A stretch of 64,000 nucleotides of DNA from Algoriphagus locisalis (GTDB lineage: Bacteria; Bacteroidota; Bacteroidia; Cytophagales; Cyclobacteriaceae): contig NZ_FPBF01000004.1 in the NCBI RefSeq assembly GCF_900116615.1, forward strand, positions 248,001-312,000, in the 5' to 3' direction. The first letter of the stretch is position 1. Every line of letters begins with the position of its first letter. A program made the position numbers and the translations under genes. Positions 1-9,051 of this stretch are shown here, piece by piece. The notes under the pieces are model-generated. The model was not told the origin of the DNA, ran no database searches, and was given only the letters and a program-made list of their open reading frames with translations.

Positions 1-1560
1 CGGCTTGATTGTGTAGTTCTTGAAGAGCGTAGTAGTGTAAGACACATATCCTGCAGTGACATTCTGATCGTAGTTGAATGCATTACTCAAGTTTGGATTT
101 GGATCTTCTACATATGCCCCATCCGCTCCTTCAGCCTCAAAGTAAGCGAAATCAGAATATGCTTTTCTTAAGATGTTTTTAGCTCCGTATTCCAGAATTG
201 ATTTACCGTCTTTTCCAAGTGGCTCAACAAAGTCAAGCTGTACAGTAAACTCTTCATTTTTGCTTGGATTGTCATTTTTCAATCTAGAAATGATAGTCGC
301 TAAGTCCTCTTCAAAAAGCGTATTTACAAAAGAATTTTCTCCATTATTTCGGCTATATAGCGTTAGCAAGGATATATCCTTTCCCTTTTTCTCAAAGGTT
401 TTGGTATAGTTTAAACTCACATCAATAGAATTTGAGTTGTCTTTTGTCTCTGTCTCTCTTAGCGCATTTCTGACTAGATTGCCATCTAGGAAATTCTGAG
501 TAAGGAAATCGTTTTGACTGGAGCTTCTATTTCTGATACCAAAATTCACAGCACCCGTCAGGAAGTTGTATTTATCAATCTCATAATCAACTCCGAAATT
601 ATATCTGCCAAAAAGGTTATTACTTTTAGTGTCAGCACTTTGGATAACAGAAGAGGTAGTCCCGTCTTCATTCATAGTCATCTGAGAATTTTCGAAGCTG
701 CCATTGATATTGTAACCAGCCCTACCAAATCCACCTAGTGTAAATCCGAATTTCCCTTTTCTTGCACTTGCATTCAGTCCAAAATCAGAACCTCTCAAGC
801 CTGTACCCGTACGGATATTCGCAGACATTCCCTGAAGGTTATTCTTTTTGGTAATGATGTTGATCACACCGGAAGTACCTTCCGCGTCGTATTTGGCAGA
901 AGGTGAAGTAATCACTTCTACTTCTTTGATTTCGTCCGCTGGTATCTGCTTCAATGCATCTGTAATGCTACTTGCTGCAATGGCAGAAGGTCGGCCATCG
1001 ATTAACACTGTGATATTGCTACTTCCTCTCATAGATACGTTACCATCCAGATCTACAGAAAGCATAGGCACTCGTCTTAGTACGTCTGTACCATCGCCAC
1101 CTGCAGTGGTTTTATCATTTTCAGCTTTGTAGATCGTACGATCCACACGCTCTTCGATCAGATCCCGCTGACCTTGCACCGTCACTTCTTCCAGCGCTAA
1201 GCCTTCGTCACTGATTTCGATTTCACCGACATTGACATCTCCAGTCTTTGACAGTACTTGGATTCCGCTGACAGTTTTTGTTTCAAAACCCAAAAAACTG
1301 ATTTTCAAATCGTATGTTCCAGGCTCCATGCCCGTAATGAAAAACTTCCCATCACCATCTGCTACAGCTCCTGCGACGTTTGTCTCACTACCAGCCGCAT
1401 AAAGCGCAGCTGTAGCGTAGCCTACTGGCTCACCTGTACTTGCATCCTTGGCAACACCAATGATTTTGGCGGGAGTGTTGGATTTCTCCGATGCCTGATG
1501 AGCCATTACAGCACTGCTGGTCAGAAGAAAAAAAGCGATAATGTTAAATAAATTTTTCAT
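1..1560 (-). CDS. Outer-membrane beta-barrel receptor (TonB-receptor-like), N-terminal part
   Basis: Reading from the ATG at 1560, the visible 520 residues hold a signal peptide (about 1-22), a carboxypeptidase-regulatory-like beta-sandwich (about 30-115, with the GEPVGYAT and GKFFITG patches), then a plug-like domain (about 120-235: LRRVPMLSVD, GNVSMRG, VLIDGRPSA, VEVITSPSAKYDAEG) and the start of a beta-barrel with alternating polar and aromatic strands. This order fits the outer membrane beta-barrel family of Bacteroidota (OMP_b-brl_3 type), which lack a classical TonB box and are often of unknown substrate. The C-terminus lies beyond the window edge. It is divergent from the LytS/LytTR pair at 1893-3706. 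The class is sure, the substrate unknown. Confidence 0.88.
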   Translation of the reverse strand, partial: MKNLFNIIAFFLLTSSAVMAHQASEKSNTPAKIIGVAKDASTGEPVGYATAALYAAGSETNVAGAVADGDGKFFITGMEPGTYDLKISFLGFETKTVSGIQVLSKTGDVNVGEIEISDEGLALEEVTVQGQRDLIEERVDRTIYKAENDKTTAGGDGTDVLRRVPMLSVDLDGNVSMRGSSNITVLIDGRPSAIAASSITDALKQIPADEIKEVEVITSPSAKYDAEGTSGVINIITKKNNLQGMSANIRTGTGLRGSDFGLNASARKGKFGFTLGGFGRAGYNINGSFENSQMTMNEDGTTSSVIQSADTKSNNLFGRYNFGVDYEIDKYNFLTGAVNFGIRNRSSSQNDFLTQNFLDGNLVRNALRETETKDNSNSIDVSLNYTKTFEKKGKDISLLTLYSRNNGENSFVNTLFEEDLATIISRLKNDNPSKNEEFTVQLDFVEPLGKDGKSILEYGAKNILRKAYSDFAYFEAEGADGAYVEDPNPNLSNAFNYDQNVTAGYVSYTTTLFKNYTIKP

Positions 1561-1892
1561 TTGTAGTAGATAGTTGCTCTATAGTACCGGTGAGCTTTTA
1601 GTTGTATTCACAAAAGAGTCCATTCATGATCACCGGATATTCTCACTTCTTGGACCTCGTGCTTGTTGATACCTCAAAACAACAGGGTTTGTTTCGCAGT
1701 TTTTGGGCAAATAGACGGCTAGTGCAGTTTCATCGACAGACACCCACTTTCATCAGACAAAACCCTTAAAACAATCTGCGAGTCAGTTTATCTATTCGAA
1801 TGGACTGTTGGCAGTCTTAATCAGCTTATTCGTAGATTAGATTTTATATAAAGGTGTCCTTTCTGTTAGTTTGGATACTGAAAATCAGATTT
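1561..1892. other. Divergent intergenic region
   Basis: About 330 bases separate the outer-membrane receptor (minus strand) from the histidine kinase (plus strand). No gene-like frame with a credible start was seen. It should hold both promoters. A 9-bp inverted pair, AGTCCATTC at 1617-1625 and GAATGGACT at 1798-1806, flanks most of it; at that spacing it may be chance. No clear -33/-7 pair could be fixed on either strand. Confidence 0.5.
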
Positions 1893-2966
1893 ATGATCAA
1901 CCTAAGTCCTAAAAGACGAGTTTCGATTCTAGTACATATTCTGGGCTGGTCCATGCTCAGCACAGTGCTTCTCTTACTGTCTCCGCTTTCTTGGCGGGTG
2001 GATATTCCCGTGGAGTTTTGGGTACGTCAAGTATTCATGGCACTGCTTCTAATGGGCATATTCTACATTAATATGCTTTGGTTTGTGCCAAGAGTATTGT
2101 TACAAGGAAAACAACTCGTTTTTCTCTTGACCACTATTCTTGGTTCCATCCTTTTTCTGGGCTTATTGATCTATGCAGATAGTTTTCTACATCTGCCAGA
2201 ACTGATGCACAAAGCCTTCAATCCGGATGAACCCTATGTCCAAAAATCAAGGAGGATTTCAGGTGATATTTTCAATATCATGCTTTATCTATTGACCATC
2301 GGAATCAGCACTTCGGTAGCCTCAGTACAGAAATGGCAAAAAGATGAGTCGCTCAGAAGAGAGTTGGATCAGCAAAGAATCAACACGGAACTTTCGTACC
2401 TGAAAGCCCAAATCAATCCGCACTTCTTTTTCAATACACTGAATAATATTTACGCACTCACCAATCTGGATGTAAAAAAGGCACAAGAGGCACTTTTGAA
2501 ACTCTCCCGGATGATGCGCTATGTATTGTACGAAAATCAGAAAAATGAAACCCTGCTGAGCAGAGAAGTAAGCTTTATCAATGACTACATAGAGCTGATG
2601 AAAATGAGACTCACCGAAAAGGTGACGCTCAATATTTCCATTGATGAACCCAAGGACGATTTAGTGATCGCTCCAATGCTATTACTTCCATTTATGGAAA
2701 ACACCTTCAAACATGGAGTAAGCAGTCAGCAGCCAAGTGAGATCATGATCAAGCTGGAAATCATGGGAACTACGGTGTTTTTCGAGACGAAAAACCACAT
2801 TTTCCCTGTCCACGCGGATAGTCCAGAAGCAAAGGAAAATGGCATAGGCATGGTAAATACCCAGCGAAGATTGAGTTTACTCTATCCAGATAAACACCGC
2901 CTGAAATTTGGTAAAGACGAGGCGAACCAAGAGTATTGGGTAAATTTAACGATCAATCTAGCATGA
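1893..2966 (+). CDS. LytS/YehU-type sensor histidine kinase
   Basis: This membrane sensor kinase phosphorylates a response regulator, almost certainly the one in the next gene. The N-terminal 130 or so residues contain four hydrophobic membrane segments. A short coiled stretch leads into the His_kinase domain with the phospho-acceptor motif INPHFFFNTLNN, followed by an HATPase region with the N-box-like MENTFKHG and a G-box-like GIGMVNT. At 357 residues it is normal for the family. The ATG at 1893 was preferred over an in-frame GTG at 1854 because the latter adds 13 residues with no clear role. The stop overlaps the start of the regulator gene by 4 bases (ATGA), which indicates translational coupling. 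The stimulus is unknown. Confidence 0.93.
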   Translation: MINLSPKRRVSILVHILGWSMLSTVLLLLSPLSWRVDIPVEFWVRQVFMALLLMGIFYINMLWFVPRVLLQGKQLVFLLTTILGSILFLGLLIYADSFLHLPELMHKAFNPDEPYVQKSRRISGDIFNIMLYLLTIGISTSVASVQKWQKDESLRRELDQQRINTELSYLKAQINPHFFFNTLNNIYALTNLDVKKAQEALLKLSRMMRYVLYENQKNETLLSREVSFINDYIELMKMRLTEKVTLNISIDEPKDDLVIAPMLLLPFMENTFKHGVSSQQPSEIMIKLEIMGTTVFFETKNHIFPVHADSPEAKENGIGMVNTQRRLSLLYPDKHRLKFGKDEANQEYWVNLTINLA

Positions 2967-3706
2967 AGTTAAACTGCGTAGCCATAGATGACGAGCCCCT
3001 TGCACTGGAATTGCTTAGCAAGTTCATTGAGCAAACTTCTTTTTTGAACTTAATCGGTAAGTTTTCCAATGCGATAGAAGCTTTGGGATTTATCAATCAG
3101 AACGAAGTGCAATTGGCATTTATGGATATTCAGATGCCGGATTTGTCTGGCATGGAACTGGCCAGAGTGTTGGATGGGAAAAAGAATTCGGATAAGACCC
3201 GGATCATTTTTGCTACAGCATATCATCAGTTTGCCATCGAAGGGTATAAAGTAGAGGCGCTGGATTATTTGCTGAAACCCTACAGCTACGAGGACTTTTT
3301 GAATGCTGCTACGAAAGCATTTTCCTACTTCGAAAGACAGGCATCTTCTAAACCAGAATCCGGAACTATTGAGGCCTCTACACCCGAATACATTTTTCTC
3401 AAAGTAGAATATCAGCTAGTCAAAGTAATGCTGAAAGACATTGGATATGTAGAAGCATACAAGGACTATGTGAAAGTGCATTTGTTATCCAAGCCGAACC
3501 CCTTGCTTTCGTTGACCAGTCTGAAAAGCATGGAAGAATTGTTACCTGCTGACAAGTTTATGCGTGTTCACAGATCCTATATCGTAGCCTTGGACCACAT
3601 AGACTCAGTTTCCAAAAATGTGATCCAAATCGGCAAAAACCACATCAGTGTCAGCGATAATTACAAGGAGGCTTTTTTGGAGTTTATGAGTAGATGGATG
3701 AATTGA
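2963..3706 (+). CDS. LytTR-family response regulator
   Basis: The 247-residue protein has a receiver domain (about 1-120) with acidic pocket IDDEP, phospho-acceptor Asp in FMDIQMPD, the switch Thr/Ala in FATAY and conserved Lys in LLKPY. The C-terminal LytTR DNA-binding domain (about 150-245) shows VEAYKDYVKVHL, FMRVHRSYIV and VSDNYKEAF. It is the partner of the upstream kinase, whose stop codon it overlaps by 4 bases. The start at 2963 was chosen over an upstream TTG because it is an ATG in the coupled ATGA arrangement. Targets are unknown; the divergent outer-membrane receptor gene at 1-1560 is a candidate on position only. Confidence 0.94.
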   Translation: MKLNCVAIDDEPLALELLSKFIEQTSFLNLIGKFSNAIEALGFINQNEVQLAFMDIQMPDLSGMELARVLDGKKNSDKTRIIFATAYHQFAIEGYKVEALDYLLKPYSYEDFLNAATKAFSYFERQASSKPESGTIEASTPEYIFLKVEYQLVKVMLKDIGYVEAYKDYVKVHLLSKPNPLLSLTSLKSMEELLPADKFMRVHRSYIVALDHIDSVSKNVIQIGKNHISVSDNYKEAFLEFMSRWMN

Positions 3707-3720
3707 TGTGGAATTTGATC

Positions 3721-3759
3721 AAAAAAAGCTGTTTTCTAAATGAAAGCAGCTTTTTTTAT
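3721..3759 (+). terminator. Rho-independent terminator after the LytTR regulator
   Basis: A-rich left arm ending in AAAGCTG pairs with CAGCTTT after a 15-nt loop and runs into seven T residues. The A-tract on the left makes it usable from the minus strand as well, so it probably also ends the convergent lipoprotein gene at 3773-4252. Confidence 0.8.
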
Positions 3760-3772
3760 ACATAGACTCTTT

Positions 3773-4252
3773 TCATTCTACCCTCACATAAGATGAAGTG
3801 CCATTGCAGATTGAATAGATTGAACAAATGGTAACAAGTTCTGAATAGTCCTCCTCAATACCATATTCTGAAGTGAAATCTGTTGGTTCAGAAAGTACCA
3901 AATCCTCTTTGGGTAAATAATTAACATCCTCAATCCCAAGATGAAACAATTCTCCATAAGAGACAATGACCTTGCCTTCCTTGATAGAATAACTGCCTGA
4001 AAAATAGCCGCGATATCCCAAGATCTCATCAGAATTGAGCTCGGTAGTGTAGCTCTCTCCTGTCACTGTGCCATTTGAATTAAATTTCATCAAGTCTACA
4101 AAATTGAATTTTTTATTTATCCATGCGTTATTTCCTTCATAACTTGACAGGAATACACCCTCTATTTGGGAGTTTGGAGATGGTTCCTCTACATCTTTAC
4201 AGCTAAATATGATTAGAGCTAAAGCGATTAATGGTAACAGTTTTATTTTCAT
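3773..4252 (-). CDS. Small lipoprotein of unknown function
   Basis: A 159-residue protein with a lipoprotein signal peptide (about 17 residues, lipobox IIFSC), so it is likely anchored to a membrane after processing. The mature part is mixed beta-type sequence with single Gly/Tyr-rich strands (GYFSGSYSI, GKVIVSYG) that recall lipocalin-like small lipoproteins, but no family is recognised with certainty. Two late cysteines (TICSIYSICNG) could form a disulfide. It lies downstream of ffh on the same strand, separated by 220 bases that include the ffh terminator, so it is probably transcribed on its own from an AT-rich region at about 4255-4320. The ATG at 4252 is the only start that retains the signal peptide. 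Confidence 0.75.
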   Translation of the reverse strand: MKIKLLPLIALALIIFSCKDVEEPSPNSQIEGVFLSSYEGNNAWINKKFNFVDLMKFNSNGTVTGESYTTELNSDEILGYRGYFSGSYSIKEGKVIVSYGELFHLGIEDVNYLPKEDLVLSEPTDFTSEYGIEEDYSELVTICSIYSICNGTSSYVRVE

Positions 4253-4375
4253 AGTGGCATGTAATTTAAATAAAGATAAAATTTGCTTAGGATAAGTAAA
4301 AACGAAATTTTAACCTTTACGAAGAACCGTTTATAAACGCTACAGCTTAGTACCCAGCTTCTGGAGAAGCAGGAT

Positions 4376-4436
4376 AACTCCGGAAGCTCAACTCCAGCGC
4401 TCTCCGCGTTTCCCTCCGCGCACACCGCGGTAAATA
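4376..4436. repeat. Degenerate intergenic CCGCG-rich repeat
   Basis: A GC-rich patch in an AT-rich gap contains tandem-like blocks CTCCGCG, CTCCGCG and ACCGCGG. It resembles the dispersed 'ctctgcgg / ccgcggtaaa' intergenic sequences common in Bacteroidota genomes, and similar patches occur in this window at 26930-27040, 32730-32920 and 53046-53089. It is not part of the ffh coding region, which ends at 4475. Confidence 0.45.
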
Positions 4437-4467
4437 AAAACAAAAACCCGATCTCTCGACCGGGTTT
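4430..4467 (-). terminator. Rho-independent terminator after ffh
   Basis: On the minus strand AAACCCG (4467-4461) pairs with CGGGTTT (4450-4444) over a 10-nt loop and is followed by TTGTTTTTATTT. It starts 8 bases past the ffh stop. Confidence 0.82.
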
Positions 4468-4474
4468 CAAATTA

Positions 4475-5818
4475 TTACCTTCTTCCAGCTTTGCCTGGGG
4501 GAAGCATCTTGCTCATAGCAGCCTTGGCACCGCCCATTTTGTTCATTTGCTTCATCATCTTCCGCATATCGGAGAACTGCTTCATGAGGTTATTTACCTC
4601 CACGATCGTTCTACCAGAACCCGCAGCAAGTCTTTTTCTCCTACTTCCATCAATCAGATCAGGATGCTCCCGCTCGGCTGGAGTCATTGATCGGATGATC
4701 GCTTCTATAGGCTTGAACGAATCATCATCGATATCCAGTCCTTTGATTGCCTTGCCCATGCCGGGAATCATGCCGAGCAAATCCTTTATATTACCCATTT
4801 TCTTCACCTGCTCCAGCTGAGAAAGGAAATCATCAAAGTTGAAATTATTAGATCGGATCTTGGAATTGATACGCTTGGCTTCATCTTCGTCAAAGGACTG
4901 CTGCGCTCTTTCCACCAAGGAAATCACATCACCCATACCCAGGATTCTTTGCGCCATACGATCTGGGTGGAATACATCCAGATCTTCCATTTTCTCACCT
5001 GTAGAGATAAATTTAATCGGCTTATTTACTACGTGACGAATGGAAATCGCAGCTCCACCTCGGGTATCTCCATCGAGTTTGGTCAGAACTACTCCGTCAA
5101 AATTCAAGCGCTCGTCAAAAGTCTTGGCCGTATTGACCGCATCCTGACCAGTCATGGAATCGACTACAAAAAGTGTCTCAGAAGGATTCAAAGCTTTTTT
5201 CAGCGCTTCAATCTCATTCATCATCATCTCATCCACTGCAAGACGACCCGCTGTATCGACTACCACCGTTTTCTTACCTGTCTTCTTAGCGTAAGCGATC
5301 GCATTGTTGGCTATTTCAAGGGCATTCTTATTCTCAGGCTCAGCATAAACCTCCACGCCGATCTGCTCGCCCAATACTTTCAATTGGTCAATCGCCGCAG
5401 GACGATAGATATCACACGCCACTAGCAATACCTGGCGTCCTTGCTTCTTCAAATGAGCACCAAGCTTTCCTGTGAACGTGGTTTTACCAGAACCCTGAAG
5501 ACCTGAAATCAAGATAATAGATGGGTCTCCGGAGATTTTGATATCCTCCTTCTTTCCGCCCATGAGCTTGGTCAGCTCTTCCTGAGTGATTTTGATCAAT
5601 AATTGACCTGGAGAAACAGCGATCAACACATCGCGACCCAGTGCCTCGGTCTTGATGGTATCTGTTACTTCTTTGGCTACTTTATAGTTGACATCGGCAT
5701 CGATCAAAGCTCTTCTGATCTCTTTGACGGTCGTTGCGACGTTTATTTCGGTGATTGTCCCGGTTCCTTTCAGCGTTTTGAAAGCCCGGTCTAATTTTAA
5801 ACTTAAATTATCAAACAT
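4475..5818 (-). CDS. ffh: Signal recognition particle protein Ffh
   Basis: This GTPase binds 4.5S RNA and hydrophobic signal sequences and brings nascent membrane and secreted proteins to FtsY and SecYEG. The 447-residue product has the N helical bundle (1-90), the G domain with P-loop GLQGSGKTT, DTAGR, and TKLDGD, and the methionine-rich M domain at the C-terminus (MTPAEREHPDLI, SGRTIVEVNNLMKQF, then MRKMMKQMNKMGG). Length and architecture are normal. The gene stands alone, with its own terminator and an upstream gap shared divergently with the YfhO-type gene. The ATG at 5818 gives the standard MFDNLSLKL start. Confidence 0.99.
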   Translation of the reverse strand: MFDNLSLKLDRAFKTLKGTGTITEINVATTVKEIRRALIDADVNYKVAKEVTDTIKTEALGRDVLIAVSPGQLLIKITQEELTKLMGGKKEDIKISGDPSIILISGLQGSGKTTFTGKLGAHLKKQGRQVLLVACDIYRPAAIDQLKVLGEQIGVEVYAEPENKNALEIANNAIAYAKKTGKKTVVVDTAGRLAVDEMMMNEIEALKKALNPSETLFVVDSMTGQDAVNTAKTFDERLNFDGVVLTKLDGDTRGGAAISIRHVVNKPIKFISTGEKMEDLDVFHPDRMAQRILGMGDVISLVERAQQSFDEDEAKRINSKIRSNNFNFDDFLSQLEQVKKMGNIKDLLGMIPGMGKAIKGLDIDDDSFKPIEAIIRSMTPAEREHPDLIDGSRRKRLAAGSGRTIVEVNNLMKQFSDMRKMMKQMNKMGGAKAAMSKMLPPGKAGRR

Positions 5819-5903
5819 TCCTTATCTGGCTATTTGCTGCAAAAGTAATGATTTTCATCAGTGATAGAAAGGAGTCTTGCATCTATTCCAGCCCAAGACT
5901 ACC

Positions 5904-5911
5904 TATTTTTG
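5904..5911 (+). promoter_or_regulatory. Candidate -7 promoter box for the YfhO-type gene
   Basis: TATTTTTG matches the Bacteroidota -7 consensus TAnnTTTG exactly. A TTG at 5877-5879 could be the -33 element, though its 24-nt spacing is a little long. The implied transcript would have a leader of about 60 bases before the ATG at 5978. Confidence 0.45.
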
Positions 5912-5977
5912 TAAAGCAGTTTGCCTATAAATCCCTAATTTGCGCCAGCATCCATTTTCTAAAGAAAAACTCTTTTC

Positions 5978-8398
5978 ATGCAGTTAAATTTCAAAAAAGA
6001 CATACTTCCCCATTTGGTGGGAATCGCCATTTTCTATGCTATTGTAGTCGTTTATTTCGCTCCTGTAGTACTTCAGGATCAGGTGATCATGCAAGGGGAT
6101 ATTTTAAAATGGGAGGGTTCTGCCACAGAAGCCTTGGATTATAGAGAAGCCACAGGAGAAGAAGCGCTTTGGACAAATAGCGTATTCGGCGGAATGCCGG
6201 CATATTTTGTCAGTCTGGAATTTGCGGGTGACATCACTACCTCGCTCCTTTCTATCATTACTCTTGGACTTCCCCATCCTGTAAACAGCCTCTTTCTCGG
6301 CATGGTTGCCATGTATGTGCTAATGCTGACTTTCAGAGTCAGGCCGGCCTTTGCGATCATTGCCAGCGTAGCTTTTTCCATGAGCTCCTACAATCTTCTG
6401 AGTTTGGCGGCGGGCCACAATGCCAAAATATGGGCAGTGAATCTTATCCCGGTGATAATGCTGGGGATTCATCTGGCTTTCCAGAAGAAGCGATTGCTCG
6501 GTGTAGCTATTTTAGCACTTGGACTTCTTTTACAATTGAAGTTCAACCATGTCCAGATTACATACTATACGCTGATAATTTCTGTGATCTATGTGATCGT
6601 GAGAATTGTTTTTGACTGGAAAAAAGATGGGGTTGCTCAACTGTCCAAAACTATCGGATTCTTGGTTTTAGGTGCATTGTTGGCCGTAGGAGGAAATATA
6701 GGCAGACTCACAACTGCAATGGAATATGCTCCCTACTCTACCCGAGGCAAAGCTACTTTGGAATCTGCCTCAGCAGGATTGGATAAAGACTATGCATTTT
6801 CCTGGTCAAATGGCAAATTGGAGACGCTCACTTTTTTGGTTCCCAACTTCTACGGAGGAGGAAGCAGCACGCCACTAGGCGAAGGCACCGCATCCGAAAA
6901 AGCTTTGCGAAGCAATGGCCTTGATCCCTCACAAATCAACGGATTTCTCCAAGGTGCTCCGACTTATTGGGGAGATCAGCCTTTCACAGGCGGACCGATT
7001 TACGGAGGGGTTATTTTGGTTTTCTTAGCCTTTATAGGGATTTGGGCTGCGCCAAAAGAGAGTCTTTACACATTTGGAGCAGTCATCATCTTATCTCTAA
7101 TGCTTTCTTGGGGAAAAAACCTGAGTTGGTTCAACTACCTACTTTTCGACATCCTTCCTGGCTACAATAAATTCAGAGCCGTCTCAATGGCTTTGGGAAT
7201 GACGCTTTTTGCAATACCGGCCTTAGCTGCTATTTCCCTAGAAAGACTATACAGAAGCAAAGACTTCAAACCTCTTTACATAGCCGGAGCGGCAGTGGGA
7301 GGACTTTTACTTTTGCTTGCTATAGGCGCGGGCATATTCAGATTCGAAGGGGCTGCTGATGCAGGCCTGCCAGATTGGTTAGTCAACTCCCTACGACAAG
7401 ATCGAAAAGCCATGCTTTCTGCAAGCGCATGGAGAAGTTTGGCTCTGGTAGCCGCTGCATTTGGCTTGATCTACTTTGCCATAAAGGGAAAAATATCTGA
7501 TCTGGTCATGGGACTTGGGATTTTTGCCTTGGTGACTATAGATCTTTGGACAGTAAATAAGCATTACTTGAATGACAGTTCTTTTCAGGAAAGTCCGACC
7601 AAAGCCTATTTTGCTGAAACTCCTGCTGATAAAACTATCGCGGCGGACGATTCCTATTTCAGAGTATTGGACCTAACTGAAGGGCTAACCGCCACCGGAA
7701 AATCACCTTATAGATTCCATAGTCTTGGAGGATATCATGGCGCCAAAATGCGCAGGTATCAGGATTTGTTGGACAATCGACTGAACTTTGAATTGAATGA
7801 CTTTGTAAAAAAAGCCCAAGAAGGGAACTTCGACTTCGAAGGAATTCAGACGATCAACATGATGAATACTAAGTATATCATCGCTGGAACAGCAGCAAAT
7901 GCTGTTTTTGAAAATCCGGAAGCCAACGGACCGGCTTGGGTTCCCTCGCAAATCGTCTCCGTCCAGACCAACCAAGAAGAAATGGATGAGCTGGGCAGAA
8001 TAGACACCAAAGCACAGGCAACAGTGAATACATCTGAATTTGGAGAGATCAATGCCGGATCAGGACAGATCACGCATATTTCTTACGCTCCGAATGAATT
8101 GAAATATCAAGCAGAAATGAGCAAGGAAGGCTTGGTCGTTTTCTCTGAAATCTACTATCCAGTGGGCTGGAAGGCAACAATCGACGGAGCTGAAACTGAG
8201 ATTTTGCGAACCGATTACCTTCTTCGTGGATTGATCGTCCCTGCAGGAACTCATGAGATCGTTTTCAAGTTTAGCCCGACAAGCTACACTGCCACCAAGA
8301 CGCCAATGATCATTTTTCAGTACTTGATCATTTTGTCACTGATAGCCGGAGTATTTTTCACAGTTAAAGAAAAAAACCAAGAGAGCACTAACAATTAA
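5978..8398 (+). CDS. YfhO-family membrane protein
   Basis: An 806-residue polytopic protein with about 12-14 hydrophobic segments over residues 10-560 and a soluble, mostly beta C-terminal part (about 600-770) before a final membrane helix (IIFQYLIILSLIAGVFF). Conserved early motifs MQGDILKWEG and LWTNSVFGGMPAY, the GHNAK loop and LVPNFYGGGS are typical of the YfhO family. In Firmicutes YfhO-like proteins are linked to glycosylation of lipoteichoic acid or export of sugars. In Bacteroidota the role is not established; a lipid-linked glycosyltransferase-like (GT-C fold) function is inference. The downstream FKBP gene is 35 bases away and may be co-transcribed. Confidence 0.9.
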   Translation: MQLNFKKDILPHLVGIAIFYAIVVVYFAPVVLQDQVIMQGDILKWEGSATEALDYREATGEEALWTNSVFGGMPAYFVSLEFAGDITTSLLSIITLGLPHPVNSLFLGMVAMYVLMLTFRVRPAFAIIASVAFSMSSYNLLSLAAGHNAKIWAVNLIPVIMLGIHLAFQKKRLLGVAILALGLLLQLKFNHVQITYYTLIISVIYVIVRIVFDWKKDGVAQLSKTIGFLVLGALLAVGGNIGRLTTAMEYAPYSTRGKATLESASAGLDKDYAFSWSNGKLETLTFLVPNFYGGGSSTPLGEGTASEKALRSNGLDPSQINGFLQGAPTYWGDQPFTGGPIYGGVILVFLAFIGIWAAPKESLYTFGAVIILSLMLSWGKNLSWFNYLLFDILPGYNKFRAVSMALGMTLFAIPALAAISLERLYRSKDFKPLYIAGAAVGGLLLLLAIGAGIFRFEGAADAGLPDWLVNSLRQDRKAMLSASAWRSLALVAAAFGLIYFAIKGKISDLVMGLGIFALVTIDLWTVNKHYLNDSSFQESPTKAYFAETPADKTIAADDSYFRVLDLTEGLTATGKSPYRFHSLGGYHGAKMRRYQDLLDNRLNFELNDFVKKAQEGNFDFEGIQTINMMNTKYIIAGTAANAVFENPEANGPAWVPSQIVSVQTNQEEMDELGRIDTKAQATVNTSEFGEINAGSGQITHISYAPNELKYQAEMSKEGLVVFSEIYYPVGWKATIDGAETEILRTDYLLRGLIVPAGTHEIVFKFSPTSYTATKTPMIIFQYLIILSLIAGVFFTVKEKNQESTNN

Positions 8399-8433
8399 GC
8401 TTTCCTCTCAAAACATTACATAAAATCAGAAAA

Positions 8434-8964
8434 ATGAAAATAGCAGAGAACACAGTCGTCGGACTCACCTACGAACTCAAAGTGAGTAAAGAAGCTGATG
8501 AGATAGAATCGGCACCTTTCAGTGTGGAAATCCGTGATACAGAAGATCCATTTTACTTCCTTTTTGGGGCAAGTGATCTGCCTGAAAAATTCGAAGCGTT
8601 ACTTCTGGGGAAAGTGCAAGGAGAGGATTTTTCTTTTGTGATTCCGGTTGCGGAAGCTTACGGAGAAATCGACGAAGACTTAATTGTCAATTTACCTAAG
8701 TCGCAGTTTTCTGGAGAAAATGGCTTCAATCCTGAAATGCTTGAGGAAGGAAATTTCCTTCCATTGATGGACGAAGATGGCTATCCTATGCAGGCTAAGA
8801 TACTGAAAGATCTGGGTGAAGAAATCCTGCTCGATTTCAATCATCCATTGGTAGGTTTTGACTTGCATTTTGATGGGAATATCCAAGAGGTTCGCGAAGC
8901 GACAAAAGACGAGCTTGCCCACGGGCATGTTCATGGAGCGCATGGAGCTCATGAGGAGGAATAG
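8434..8964 (+). CDS. SlyD-like FKBP-type peptidyl-prolyl isomerase
   Basis: A 176-residue cytoplasmic FKBP-type prolyl isomerase/chaperone of the SlyD subgroup. Visible features are the N-terminal VGLTYEL strand, LPEKFEALLLGKVQGEDFSF followed by EAYGEID (the SlyD counterpart of GE..AYGE), then an insert-in-flap region (about 85-140) and the closing FNHPLVGFDLHFDGNIQEV segment with the conserved NHPLAG-like motif. The C-terminus is a short His-rich tail, HGHVHGAHGAH, which in SlyD proteins binds nickel and other divalent metals. The tail is shorter than that of E. coli SlyD. It has no signal peptide. It ends a probable two-gene transcript with the YfhO-type gene, closed by the terminator at 8999. 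Confidence 0.9.
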   Translation: MKIAENTVVGLTYELKVSKEADEIESAPFSVEIRDTEDPFYFLFGASDLPEKFEALLLGKVQGEDFSFVIPVAEAYGEIDEDLIVNLPKSQFSGENGFNPEMLEEGNFLPLMDEDGYPMQAKILKDLGEEILLDFNHPLVGFDLHFDGNIQEVREATKDELAHGHVHGAHGAHEEE

Positions 8965-8998
8965 GGAATTGTAAACGGAAAATATTGTAAAAAGTAAG

Positions 8999-9034
8999 AA
9001 GAGGTAAGAAGTTTGGACTTTTTACCTCTTTTTT
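8999..9034 (+). terminator. Rho-independent terminator after the SlyD-like gene
   Basis: AAGAGGTAA (8999-9007) pairs perfectly with TTACCTCTT (9022-9030) across a 14-nt loop and continues into TTTT. It sits between two convergent genes. Confidence 0.85.
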
Positions 9035-9051
9035 ATGGGGAAAGTACCCAT

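Noticed and set aside
1617..1806. 9-bp inverted pair AGTCCATTC/GAATGGACT flanking the first divergent gap
   Set aside because: The arms are 172 bases apart with no flanking duplication or element between them, so chance is likely.
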